The notes beneath the pieces are model-generated. The model ran no database searches. It was not told where the DNA came from and saw nothing but the letters and a program-made list of their open reading frames with translations. This document shows, piece by piece, positions 1 through 6,283 of a stretch of 6,848 bases of DNA (positions within the stretch are counted from its first letter, which is position 1; every line of letters starts with the position of its first letter). Origin of the DNA: an uncultured Sphingorhabdus sp. (lineage in GTDB: Bacteria > Pseudomonadota > Alphaproteobacteria > Sphingomonadales > Sphingomonadaceae). A program made the position numbers and the translations under genes. The stretch spans positions 1-6,848 of the forward strand of contig CALMYW010000256.1 in assembly GCA_937873665.1 (NCBI GenBank), written 5' to 3'.

Positions 1-51
1 TGCATAAAGATTCCATGTGGATTTTGCGTGGGTCCGGCGTAATTCCTCGAC

Positions 52-1464
52 GTGCCTGATCCTTGGCCCCATCTTGGCCAAATGAGAGACTCCGCTCCTG
101 TCGCGCGGGACCTTGACCGCCCGATTACCATGCAGCTTGCCTTATATTGCGGCACCCTGCTGCTTGTAGCCCTGTCGACCGCGGCCGGACTCTACCTTGC
201 CTCGCGCTGGGGCAATTCGCCGGTGGTGATGTTGTACCTGCTGCCAGTGCTGGCGGCAGCGATTTATGGCGGATTTGGTCCGGGGTTGGTCGCAGCGGTC
301 GCGTCGACGCTGGCCTACAATTACTGGTTCACCGCGCCTCTGCACACTCTTGCGATTCACGCTGCGGCGGACGTGGTGACCGTGGTCGTGCTGTTTCTCG
401 TTGCCCTAGTCTGCAGCCAGCTTGCCGCGTCGGTGCGGCGGCAAGCTCAGCTTGCCTCGCAGCACGCAGCGCGCAAAGCCGCGATCGCCGGCTTCGCCCG
501 CCGCCTGCTCTCGGTGTGCAGCGAAGCGCAAGTCGCTCAGGCGAGCGCAGTCCGGCTTGCCGAACTGTTCGGCTGCCATGTCGTGGTGCTTGGCAAGGAT
601 GACGAAAGCAGGATACTCGCGCAGTCTTCCGCCAGTTCCATGCTGAGCCCGAGCGACCTTGCTGCCGCCTCGTTTACGCTGCAATCGGGCGAACGCTCCG
701 GGCGCGGGGAAAGACGCGCGCCGCAGGCCGACTGGCAGTTCCATTCGGTAACGGCGGACGGACAGAATATCGCCGTTGTCGGTCTTGCCCGCAGCGATGG
801 CACACCGCCTTTGCGCGACGATGGGATGCTGTTGTTCGAAAGCCTGACGGACCAGATGGCGCTCGCACTCGATCGCGCGCGGCTAGATGGCGAAGCGCGG
901 GAGAACGCGACACTGCGGCTACGTGACAAGCTGCGCTCCGCGCTGCTGACCTCGATTGGCGATGAAGTGAAGCCCAGCCTCAAGGCGATCCAGGGCGCCA
1001 TCCGCGCGCTGCGCCGTGAAGGCAAAGCCGACAAAGCGCTGGTGGCGCAGCTCGATGGCGAGGTCACCCGGGTCGAGCGGCGCATCGACAACCTCGTCGA
1101 TGTCGGTCCGGTCGAGCAGTATGAGGCGATAAAACTGGGCGATCTCTCAATCGACCTGCACCGCCGCAAGGTGACGCGCGGCGGTGAGGCGGTGCGCTTG
1201 ACGCCGAAGGAGTTCGCCGTCCTCGCCGAACTCGCCAAGCACGCGGGTCGGGTCCTGACCCACACCCAGTTGCTCCGCGCAGTCTGGGGGCCAGCGCAGC
1301 AGGACCACGTCGATTACCTGCGCGTCGCGGTGGGAGCCCTGCGCAAGAAGCTCGAACGCGATCCTTCCCGCCCGGAGCTAATCCATAACGAACCCGGTGT
1401 GGGCTACCGACTGGTGGCAGAATGTCCTGAAACCAGTTCTTCGAGGTCTCGTGATCCAGTTTAA
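52..1464 (+). CDS. Membrane-anchored KdpD-KdpE-like chimeric regulator (DUF4118 + GAF + degenerate HisKA + winged helix)
   Basis: The 470-residue product is probably an inner-membrane transcription regulator. Residues about 29-124 are hydrophobic with short turns (NSPVVMLYLLPVLAAAIYGG, NYWFTAPLHTLAI), which matches the four-helix DUF4118 membrane domain of KdpD. Residues about 140-280 fit the KdpD GAF region. Residues 291-356 resemble the HisKA dimerisation hairpin (KLRSALLTSIGDEVKPSL), but the SHDLRTPL box with its histidine is replaced by GDEVKPSL. No HATPase domain and no receiver domain follow. Residues about 359-455 are an OmpR/PhoB-type winged helix close to KdpE (RLTPKEFAVLAELAKHAGRV, LLRAVWGP, ending GVGYRLV). 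KdpD normally also has an N-terminal sensor/USP part, absent here. The inference is DNA binding controlled by the membrane or GAF domain without phosphotransfer. The GTG start is uncertain: ATG at 82 and 130 are in frame and none has a clear Shine-Dalgarno. No kdpFABC genes are visible. Confidence 0.85.
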   Translation: MPDPWPHLGQMRDSAPVARDLDRPITMQLALYCGTLLLVALSTAAGLYLASRWGNSPVVMLYLLPVLAAAIYGGFGPGLVAAVASTLAYNYWFTAPLHTLAIHAAADVVTVVVLFLVALVCSQLAASVRRQAQLASQHAARKAAIAGFARRLLSVCSEAQVAQASAVRLAELFGCHVVVLGKDDESRILAQSSASSMLSPSDLAAASFTLQSGERSGRGERRAPQADWQFHSVTADGQNIAVVGLARSDGTPPLRDDGMLLFESLTDQMALALDRARLDGEARENATLRLRDKLRSALLTSIGDEVKPSLKAIQGAIRALRREGKADKALVAQLDGEVTRVERRIDNLVDVGPVEQYEAIKLGDLSIDLHRRKVTRGGEAVRLTPKEFAVLAELAKHAGRVLTHTQLLRAVWGPAQQDHVDYLRVAVGALRKKLERDPSRPELIHNEPGVGYRLVAECPETSSSRSRDPV

Positions 1465-1529
1465 CGAATAGCCGGTTTTGACAAGCACAATCAGAGCAGC
1501 AAACGCATGCTTTGTCAGCGAGAAATGCC

Positions 1530-1970
1530 TCATCCATGTGCTTGCCTGGTCCGCCAACGCCTCCATCCGGTCACGAATAGCACGAGCGGGAAGAATCCGG
1601 CGAGTGCAGCAAGCAGTCTCCCGGCCATACCGCCTGCCGATCCATCATGGAGTGGATGGATCCAGTTGTTGATCGCAGTCCCTGCTCCGCCTTTGCGTGC
1701 ATCTTGAATGGCGACGACTTTGCCGCTCTTCGCATCGACCCAGACAAAGCTGTGCGGAAAGCGGTAGCTCGGATCTCGCTGCACTTGCATCCGGAGCCTG
1801 AAGGTTCCCCCGGTGCTGGGAGGCGTCTCAATCCAGGCGACGCGGGCATCCGGCAAGGCTATCCTGGCGGCATGGATTGCCTGCGAAGGTGGAGCCGTGT
1901 GATCGCTGGTAGCTGATGTCGCCAGAGCATGAACATGCGGCGCAAAATCGACTGTTACAGAATTGCTTCA
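1530..1970 (-). pseudogene. PepSY-TM protein, C-terminal remnant
   Basis: The frame encodes about 146 residues ending in a typical PepSY-associated membrane protein C-terminus. It has a PepSY-like segment (FPHSFVWVDAKSGKVVAIQD), then NNWIHPLHDGSAGG, then one transmembrane helix (GRLLAALAGFFPLVLFVTGW) and a basic tail (RRWRTRQAHG). Intact family members have several N-terminal transmembrane helices and are usually about 350-500 residues; in many proteobacteria they sit near siderophore receptors and are linked to iron-reductase or periplasmic functions. Here everything upstream of the last PepSY domain is missing. The frame is open only to a stop at 1968-1970, already inside the last codons of the TetR gene, and contains no ATG. 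A TTG at 1854-1856 preceded by AGGA could start a 108-residue product, but that would lack most of the protein. It is called a 5'-truncated remnant. It converges on the regulator at 52-1464. Confidence 0.78.
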
Positions 1971-2566
1971 AGCGCATCAAAGGCCAGATCTACTACCTTG
2001 TCAAACAGCTGCTCATCGGAATTCCGGGAGTATTCAAGCGCAAGCCCGCGAGTAAGAGAGCGGAGGAAAGCTTTAAGGACAGGAAAGGGCACGGTGGACG
2101 TGGCCCTCAAGCTTACCTCGAGCGCAAGGTCGCTTAGCTTTTCGATGCGGTCCTGTAATTGGCTGATTGCCTCTTGCAGTTCGCTATCGCTGCGCGAGGC
2201 GATCCAGACCTCGATCAGAAACCAGGTTCGCGGGTCCCGGAATGCGGCCTTAACTTCTGCCCTGAAGTCGCCCTTCTCCGGGGCAGCAGCGCCACCATAA
2301 CGCGCTTCATACAGGGCCTGGCGCTCCACCAGCAGCTCGCTCGTCACCCGAGCGATCATGTCCACCCGGCGGTTGCCGAAATAGTGCTGCAGGGCGCCGC
2401 GGGTGAAACCGGCATGGCTGGCGATCTTGTCCATCGTCGCACCGACATAGCCATGCTGATGCACGGCCCAGACGACTGCCTCGATAAGCCGCTCGTAAGC
2501 ATCAGCCGCTGAGGAGCCCGGCTGGGCGTGTTCGGGCGAGTGCCGTGCTTTTCCGGTTTTTGTCAT
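1955..2566 (-). CDS. TetR/AcrR-family transcriptional repressor
   Basis: The 203-residue protein has the family layout. The N-terminal DNA-binding domain lies at about 23-70, with the helix-turn-helix at 44-63 (ATMDKIASHAGFTRGALQHY) followed by FGNRRVDM. The all-helical C-terminal domain (about 75-203) would bind ligand and dimerise. It carries a WFLIEVWIASRSDSEL segment common in TetR regulators, but this does not name a ligand. The ATG at 2564-2566 (MTKTGKARHS) was chosen because the frame upstream, open to 2743, encodes low-complexity non-TetR sequence through the intergenic region. A GGGG lies only 3 bases before the start, so the ribosome site is poor. The gene is divergent from the receptor operon and next to a palindrome in the shared intergenic region, so it most likely represses that operon and perhaps itself. 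Its last codons overlap the open frame of the PepSY remnant. Confidence 0.92.
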   Translation of the reverse strand: MTKTGKARHSPEHAQPGSSAADAYERLIEAVVWAVHQHGYVGATMDKIASHAGFTRGALQHYFGNRRVDMIARVTSELLVERQALYEARYGGAAAPEKGDFRAEVKAAFRDPRTWFLIEVWIASRSDSELQEAISQLQDRIEKLSDLALEVSLRATSTVPFPVLKAFLRSLTRGLALEYSRNSDEQLFDKVVDLAFDALEAIL

Positions 2567-2607
2567 ATCCCCGTAATGCCGGACGGGCAGAAGTCCAGCA
2601 ACCCGGA

Positions 2608-2636
2608 TTGCAAGCATACATGCGTGTATGTATGTA
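2608..2636 (+). promoter_or_regulatory. Candidate sigma70-type promoter of the receptor operon
   Basis: A TTGCAA box (2608-2613) is followed, after 17 bases, by TATGTA (2631-2636). This is a fair -35/-10 pair that would start transcription near 2643 and give a leader of about 37 bases before the receptor ATG. The -10 match is weak and was found by eye, so the exact promoter is tentative. The palindrome lying between and over the two boxes strengthens the case. Confidence 0.45.
2615..2634. promoter_or_regulatory. Probable TetR operator palindrome
   Basis: CATACAT and ATGTATG form perfect 7-base inverted arms around the 6-base spacer GCGTGT. A second alignment, CATACA-TGCG-TGTATG (2615-2630), has 6-base arms and a 4-base spacer. 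TetR proteins usually bind imperfect palindromes of this size, next to their own gene, so the site is the best operator candidate in the 113-bp divergent region. It covers the spacer and the start of the -10 box of the candidate receptor promoter, where bound repressor would block RNA polymerase. Confidence 0.65.
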
Positions 2637-2666
2637 TCGAGGCTGCAAACCGGTAGCAAGCGAATC

Positions 2667-2673
2667 GGAGGGG
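2667..2673 (+). promoter_or_regulatory. Strong Shine-Dalgarno of the TonB-dependent receptor gene
   Basis: GGAGGGG lies 6 bases before ATG 2680. This decides the receptor start: the frame is open back to 2545, but the extra 45 residues would run through the promoter and operator, and only the ATG at 2680 begins a signal peptide. Confidence 0.85.
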
Positions 2674-2679
2674 ACGGCA

Positions 2680-4920
2680 ATGAGTAAATGGATCTGGATA
2701 CTGATGGCTTCCTGCGCCGGTACGGCCCTGTCGAGCCCCGCACTCGCCCAGGCGCGGGGCGCTGACGAAGCAGCGAGCGAGCCGGAAGACATCGTCATCA
2801 CCGCAAGGAAGCGGGAAGAGCGGATCGCCGATGTACCGATCGCGATCTCTGCCTTTGGCGGAGAGGATCTCGTCAAGCGCGGGGTCGCTTCGGTCAGCGA
2901 TCTTGCCGGCATATCGCCCGGCGTCAGCATCCGCGAGGACGTCGCGGGGCGCGCATCCCCCAGCATCGTCATCCGGGGTGTCGGGTTCGACGACTTCCGC
3001 CCGAACGGTAGCCCTGCCGCCGCAGTCCATATCGACGAAGCCTATCTGGGCTCGAACGCGCTGATCGGCGGCGCGCTGTTCGATATCGAGCGGCTGGAGG
3101 TCCTGAAGGGGCCGCAGGGAACGCTCTATGGCCGCAACACCACGGCGGGTGCGGTCAACATCATCACGCGCAAGCCGGGCGATGCCTGGCACGCCAACGC
3201 CAATGTCGAATACGGCCGCTTCAACCGGCTGCGGATCGACGCCGGGGCCGGCGGGCCGTTGTCCGATGCCGTCGGCATCCGCATTGCCGGCACCTATCAG
3301 AGCGGCGGCGGGTTCCTCACCAACCTGGGCACGGCCGGTTTCGCCGGGGCGACACCGGTTGCGGGCGTAATCCCCCCGCTCCCGCTGGTCGGCGTCCAGA
3401 AGAACGTCGGCGATGCCGACTATGGCGCGCTGCGCGGAACGCTGGTCCTGCGCCCCGGCGAAGGCACCGAACTGACCATCCAGGCAAACTACGGTCGCGA
3501 CCGCGGCGAGAACAGCCAGTCGGACGTGCTCGGACGGTCCGCCACCGGCTTCACCGAACCCGATACCGATCCCTACACCTATTACGGCAACCTGCTGCCG
3601 GCGGTCGATTCCGACCAGACCGGGATCAGCGCCAAGCTGGTGCAGGATCTGGGTGCGGATACCACGATGACCGCGCTGCTCGCATATCAGCATCTCGACC
3701 GCCAGTACGCCTTCGACCCCGGCGATCCCCGCCGCGCCTTCGACCTCGACTATTCGGATCGGCTCAACCAGTACTCCGCCGAACTGCGTTTCAACGGCAA
3801 GCTGGGAAGCGTTGCCGACTGGACCGTCGGCGCCTTCTATTTCAAGGACAAGATCACCTTCGCCAGCCTGCTCGATGCGTCCGACCTGGTGCGCACGGTG
3901 TTCAAGACCGACTACCGGCAGGAACGTTCAAGCTGGGCCGTGTTCGGCGAGGCGGACTTTCACCTGAGCAGCCAGCTGACGGCAACCGTGGGGCTGCGCT
4001 ACACTTCCGAAAAGAGCCATTTCTTCGGCGCCACGACCGATCTCAACCCCTATGGCCGCAGCGTCGCCGCGCTGGCCTTCCCCGGCGTGCCAGCCGTGTT
4101 CGACAACCGCTTCAAGGACGACAACCTGTCGGGCCGCGCCCTGCTGTCGTACAAGCCGGTGGACGATCTGATGATCTATGCCTCGGTCAGCCGCGGCTTC
4201 AAGAGCGGCGGCTTCGACGGTTCGACCATCTTCTCCGCGCCGGAGGCGCTGCCTTTCGCTTCCGAACGGGTGACGGCCTATGAAGCCGGTCTGAAGTGGT
4301 TTTCCTCGACTCTGCCGGTCACCTTCACCGCTTCTGCCTTCTATTATGACTTCCGGGGCCTGCAGGCCAATTCGATCCGCCAGATCGGGCCGATCTCGAC
4401 CAGCATCCGCACCAATGTCGCCAAGGCGCAGATCCATGGCGGCGAAGCAGAGTTCAGCGTCCGTCCGGTCGAGAACCTGACCCTGCGCGGCAGCATCAGC
4501 CTGCTCAGCAGCAAGGTCACAAACTTCGTCTCCGACAATCCGGCAGAGATTGTCCGCCGCGAAGGCAACGAGTTGCCCGATGCGCCCGGAGTTTCGTGGA
4601 ACCTCAACGCCGGATACGACATCCCGCTGGGCGGCGGCTGGACGGCAACCCCCTATGGCGAAATCAATCATGTCGGCGCGATGTACAAGGAGCTCGACAA
4701 CTTCGTCGAGGCGCCCTCCTACACCCTGATCAACGCCAGGCTGACTTTTGCTGCGCCCGACGAGCGGTTCAGCTTCGGCCTGTTCGGCCGCAATCTGACG
4801 AAGCAGGTCTATTTCGTTGGGCTGATCCCGGCCGCGAACGCTGCGGGCGTGGTCAGCGGCACCCAGCGGATTGTCGGCGCGCCGCGCACTTACGGTGTCT
4901 TTGCGGGGGTCAGGTTCTGA
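2680..4920 (+). CDS. TonB-dependent outer-membrane receptor
   Basis: The 746-residue protein is a complete TonB-dependent transporter: it imports a bound substrate across the outer membrane using energy from TonB-ExbBD. Residues 1-23 are a signal peptide (MSKWIWILMASCAGTALSSP, then ALA-QA as the likely cleavage site). A TonB-box-like segment follows (DIVITARKREE, 37-47). The plug domain spans about 50-165, with VIRGVGFDD (97-105) and the conserved LKGPQGTLYGRNTTAGAVN at 142-160. The rest is the beta-barrel, with IYASVSRGFKSGGFDG (499-514), a late FGRNLTKQVYF (702-712) and the terminal YGVFAGVRF ending in phenylalanine, as expected for outer-membrane assembly. No N-terminal FecA-type signalling domain is present, so control is more likely through the divergent TetR. 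The sequence type is common in sphingomonads, where such receptors carry siderophores, sugars, aromatics or other compounds; the substrate cannot be assigned. The secreted phosphoesterase downstream hints at a phosphorylated or phosphoester compound. Confidence 0.96.
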   Translation: MSKWIWILMASCAGTALSSPALAQARGADEAASEPEDIVITARKREERIADVPIAISAFGGEDLVKRGVASVSDLAGISPGVSIREDVAGRASPSIVIRGVGFDDFRPNGSPAAAVHIDEAYLGSNALIGGALFDIERLEVLKGPQGTLYGRNTTAGAVNIITRKPGDAWHANANVEYGRFNRLRIDAGAGGPLSDAVGIRIAGTYQSGGGFLTNLGTAGFAGATPVAGVIPPLPLVGVQKNVGDADYGALRGTLVLRPGEGTELTIQANYGRDRGENSQSDVLGRSATGFTEPDTDPYTYYGNLLPAVDSDQTGISAKLVQDLGADTTMTALLAYQHLDRQYAFDPGDPRRAFDLDYSDRLNQYSAELRFNGKLGSVADWTVGAFYFKDKITFASLLDASDLVRTVFKTDYRQERSSWAVFGEADFHLSSQLTATVGLRYTSEKSHFFGATTDLNPYGRSVAALAFPGVPAVFDNRFKDDNLSGRALLSYKPVDDLMIYASVSRGFKSGGFDGSTIFSAPEALPFASERVTAYEAGLKWFSSTLPVTFTASAFYYDFRGLQANSIRQIGPISTSIRTNVAKAQIHGGEAEFSVRPVENLTLRGSISLLSSKVTNFVSDNPAEIVRREGNELPDAPGVSWNLNAGYDIPLGGGWTATPYGEINHVGAMYKELDNFVEAPSYTLINARLTFAAPDERFSFGLFGRNLTKQVYFVGLIPAANAAGVVSGTQRIVGAPRTYGVFAGVRF

Positions 4921-4922
4921 GC

Positions 4923-6239
4923 ATGCGGAAACGATTTGCCATCTCCGGGAAGATGGCCGGGCTGCGCCTGCTGCTGGCGGGGATGCTGCTGGCCCTGTCG
5001 CCAGCCGTCGCGGCCGGACCGAGCCCGGATGTAGCCCAGCGCTTCCGGATCGCGGTGATCCCGGACACCCAGAACTATCTCAACTACAAGCGGCAGACCG
5101 AGGCTGGCTTCCCGTTCGATGCGGCCGAGATGTTCCATGACCAGATGCGCTACATCCGCGACAACAGCGTTGCGGAAGGGGGCGATATCGTCTTCGCGAC
5201 CGCCGTGGGCGATGTCTGGGAACATCAATCCCAACCGAGCCACCGCGAGAACGAGGCGCGCGGGATCCGCCCCGTTGCGAACCCGAGGCTCGTCGGAATC
5301 CTGGAAGTCACCTCGCGCACTCGCGATACGGAAATGCCTGCCGCCCTTGCGGGCTATCGAATGATCCACGGAAGGCTGCCGTTCTCGGTCGTGCCGGGGA
5401 ACCATGACTACGATGCGCAGTTCACCGACTCCCGATTTCCGCCATCAGCGGATGCAATGCCGCAAGCGGGAGCAGGGCCGGAATTCTACGGGATGCTCTA
5501 CAGCAGCGGGCTTGATAACTTTCGCGCGGTGTTCGGCTCGGAATCGGGGTTTTTCCGGGGCCAGCGCTGGTACGTGGATTCGTTCCGCAGTGGTGCCAGC
5601 AGTGCGCAGGTATTCCGTGCGGGCGGCTACCAATTCCTCCATATCGGTCTCGAAATGGGAGCCGACGATGAGACGCTCGCCTGGGCCCAATCGGTGCTCA
5701 GGCGCTACCCTGGGCGTCCCACGATCGTCACGACCCATGATTTCCTGAACAACGATGGCTCGCGCTCGCCGAACCCTGTCGTGGACTGGAAGTCCGTCGA
5801 TCAAAGGCATAACCGGCCTCAGGATATCTGGGACAAGTTCATCAGCCGGAACGACCAGATCCTCTTCGTCCTGAGCGGACACGAACGCGGTCAGGCCTTC
5901 AGGGACGATGCCAATATCCATGGTCACCGCGTCTATCAGATCCTGGCCGACTATCAGGACCGGAGCCAATCCTACCGGACCGCAATGAATGATCCATTGG
6001 CAGTCGCCCCAACCGGCGATGGATGGCTGAGATTGATGGAATTTGACATGTCGGGTGAAGTACCCACTGTCCACATCCGTACTTACTCCACGCATTACAA
6101 GGCTTATTCGACGCAGATTCCAGCTTACGCGGCCTGGTACCGGGCAGACGAGGCACATGGCATGAGCGACAAGGAATATCTCGCAAAGGATGACTTCCGG
6201 ATCTCTTTGATCGACTTCCGTCAGCGATTTCAAAGGTAA
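4923..6239 (+). CDS. Secreted calcineurin-like metallophosphoesterase
   Basis: The 438-residue product has a basic N-terminus and a hydrophobic stretch (LRLLLAGMLLALSPAVAAG, 14-32), so it is probably exported by Sec. The mature protein has metallophosphoesterase motifs in order: IPDTQNY (46-52), GDVW (96-99), PGNHDY (158-163), TTHDF (270-274) and SGHERG (318-323). These would bind two metal ions and hydrolyse phosphate mono- or diesters. The first motif has Gln50 where DxH is usual, and the last is GHER rather than GHxH. A later GHRVYQILADYQD and GDGWLRLMEFD are typical of the DTQ-type branch, in my recollection of the family. The ATG follows the receptor stop after two bases, with AGG 8 bases upstream, so the genes are probably co-transcribed and translationally coupled. 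The frame is open upstream to 4596, but that stretch lies inside the receptor gene. Its substrate is unknown. Confidence 0.93.
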   Translation: MRKRFAISGKMAGLRLLLAGMLLALSPAVAAGPSPDVAQRFRIAVIPDTQNYLNYKRQTEAGFPFDAAEMFHDQMRYIRDNSVAEGGDIVFATAVGDVWEHQSQPSHRENEARGIRPVANPRLVGILEVTSRTRDTEMPAALAGYRMIHGRLPFSVVPGNHDYDAQFTDSRFPPSADAMPQAGAGPEFYGMLYSSGLDNFRAVFGSESGFFRGQRWYVDSFRSGASSAQVFRAGGYQFLHIGLEMGADDETLAWAQSVLRRYPGRPTIVTTHDFLNNDGSRSPNPVVDWKSVDQRHNRPQDIWDKFISRNDQILFVLSGHERGQAFRDDANIHGHRVYQILADYQDRSQSYRTAMNDPLAVAPTGDGWLRLMEFDMSGEVPTVHIRTYSTHYKAYSTQIPAYAAWYRADEAHGMSDKEYLAKDDFRISLIDFRQRFQR

Positions 6240-6283
6240 GGTTCCGGATTGACCGGCCCCCACTGAGTGGTCCGTGGTGATTG

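Noticed and set aside
1..51. Promoter for the chimeric regulator
   Set aside because: TTGCGT and TAATTC occur but only 11 bases apart, so no acceptable -35/-10 pair is visible in the short upstream stretch.
537..1265. 242-codon open frame antisense to the chimeric regulator
   Set aside because: It is rich in Ser, Arg and Ala with no motif, and the sense strand has clear domains.
1479..1517. TGACAAGC and GCTTTGTCA as a terminator between the convergent genes
   Set aside because: The arms match only with a bulged base, the loop is over 20 bases, and there is no T-tract.
1530..1856. Intact small PepSY gene starting at TTG 1854-1856
   Set aside because: An AGGA is well placed, but the conserved frame continues upstream of it and the family's N-terminal membrane domain is missing, so a remnant fits better.
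2545..2679. Longer receptor starting at 2545
   Set aside because: The signal peptide and the strong GGAGGGG site both point to the ATG at 2680.
2567..2743. Longer TetR protein starting at 2743
   Set aside because: The extra 59 residues run through the promoter, the operator and the start of the receptor gene and look unlike any TetR N-terminus.
2563..3693. 376-codon open frame antisense to the receptor gene
   Set aside because: It is arginine-, aspartate- and glycine-rich with no recognisable domain, as expected for the complement of a GC-rich gene. The same holds for antisense frames at 3928-4671 and 5445-6353.
4596..4922. Longer phosphoesterase starting at 4596
   Set aside because: The extra 109 residues are an out-of-frame reading of the receptor's barrel end and would put the signal peptide inside the protein.
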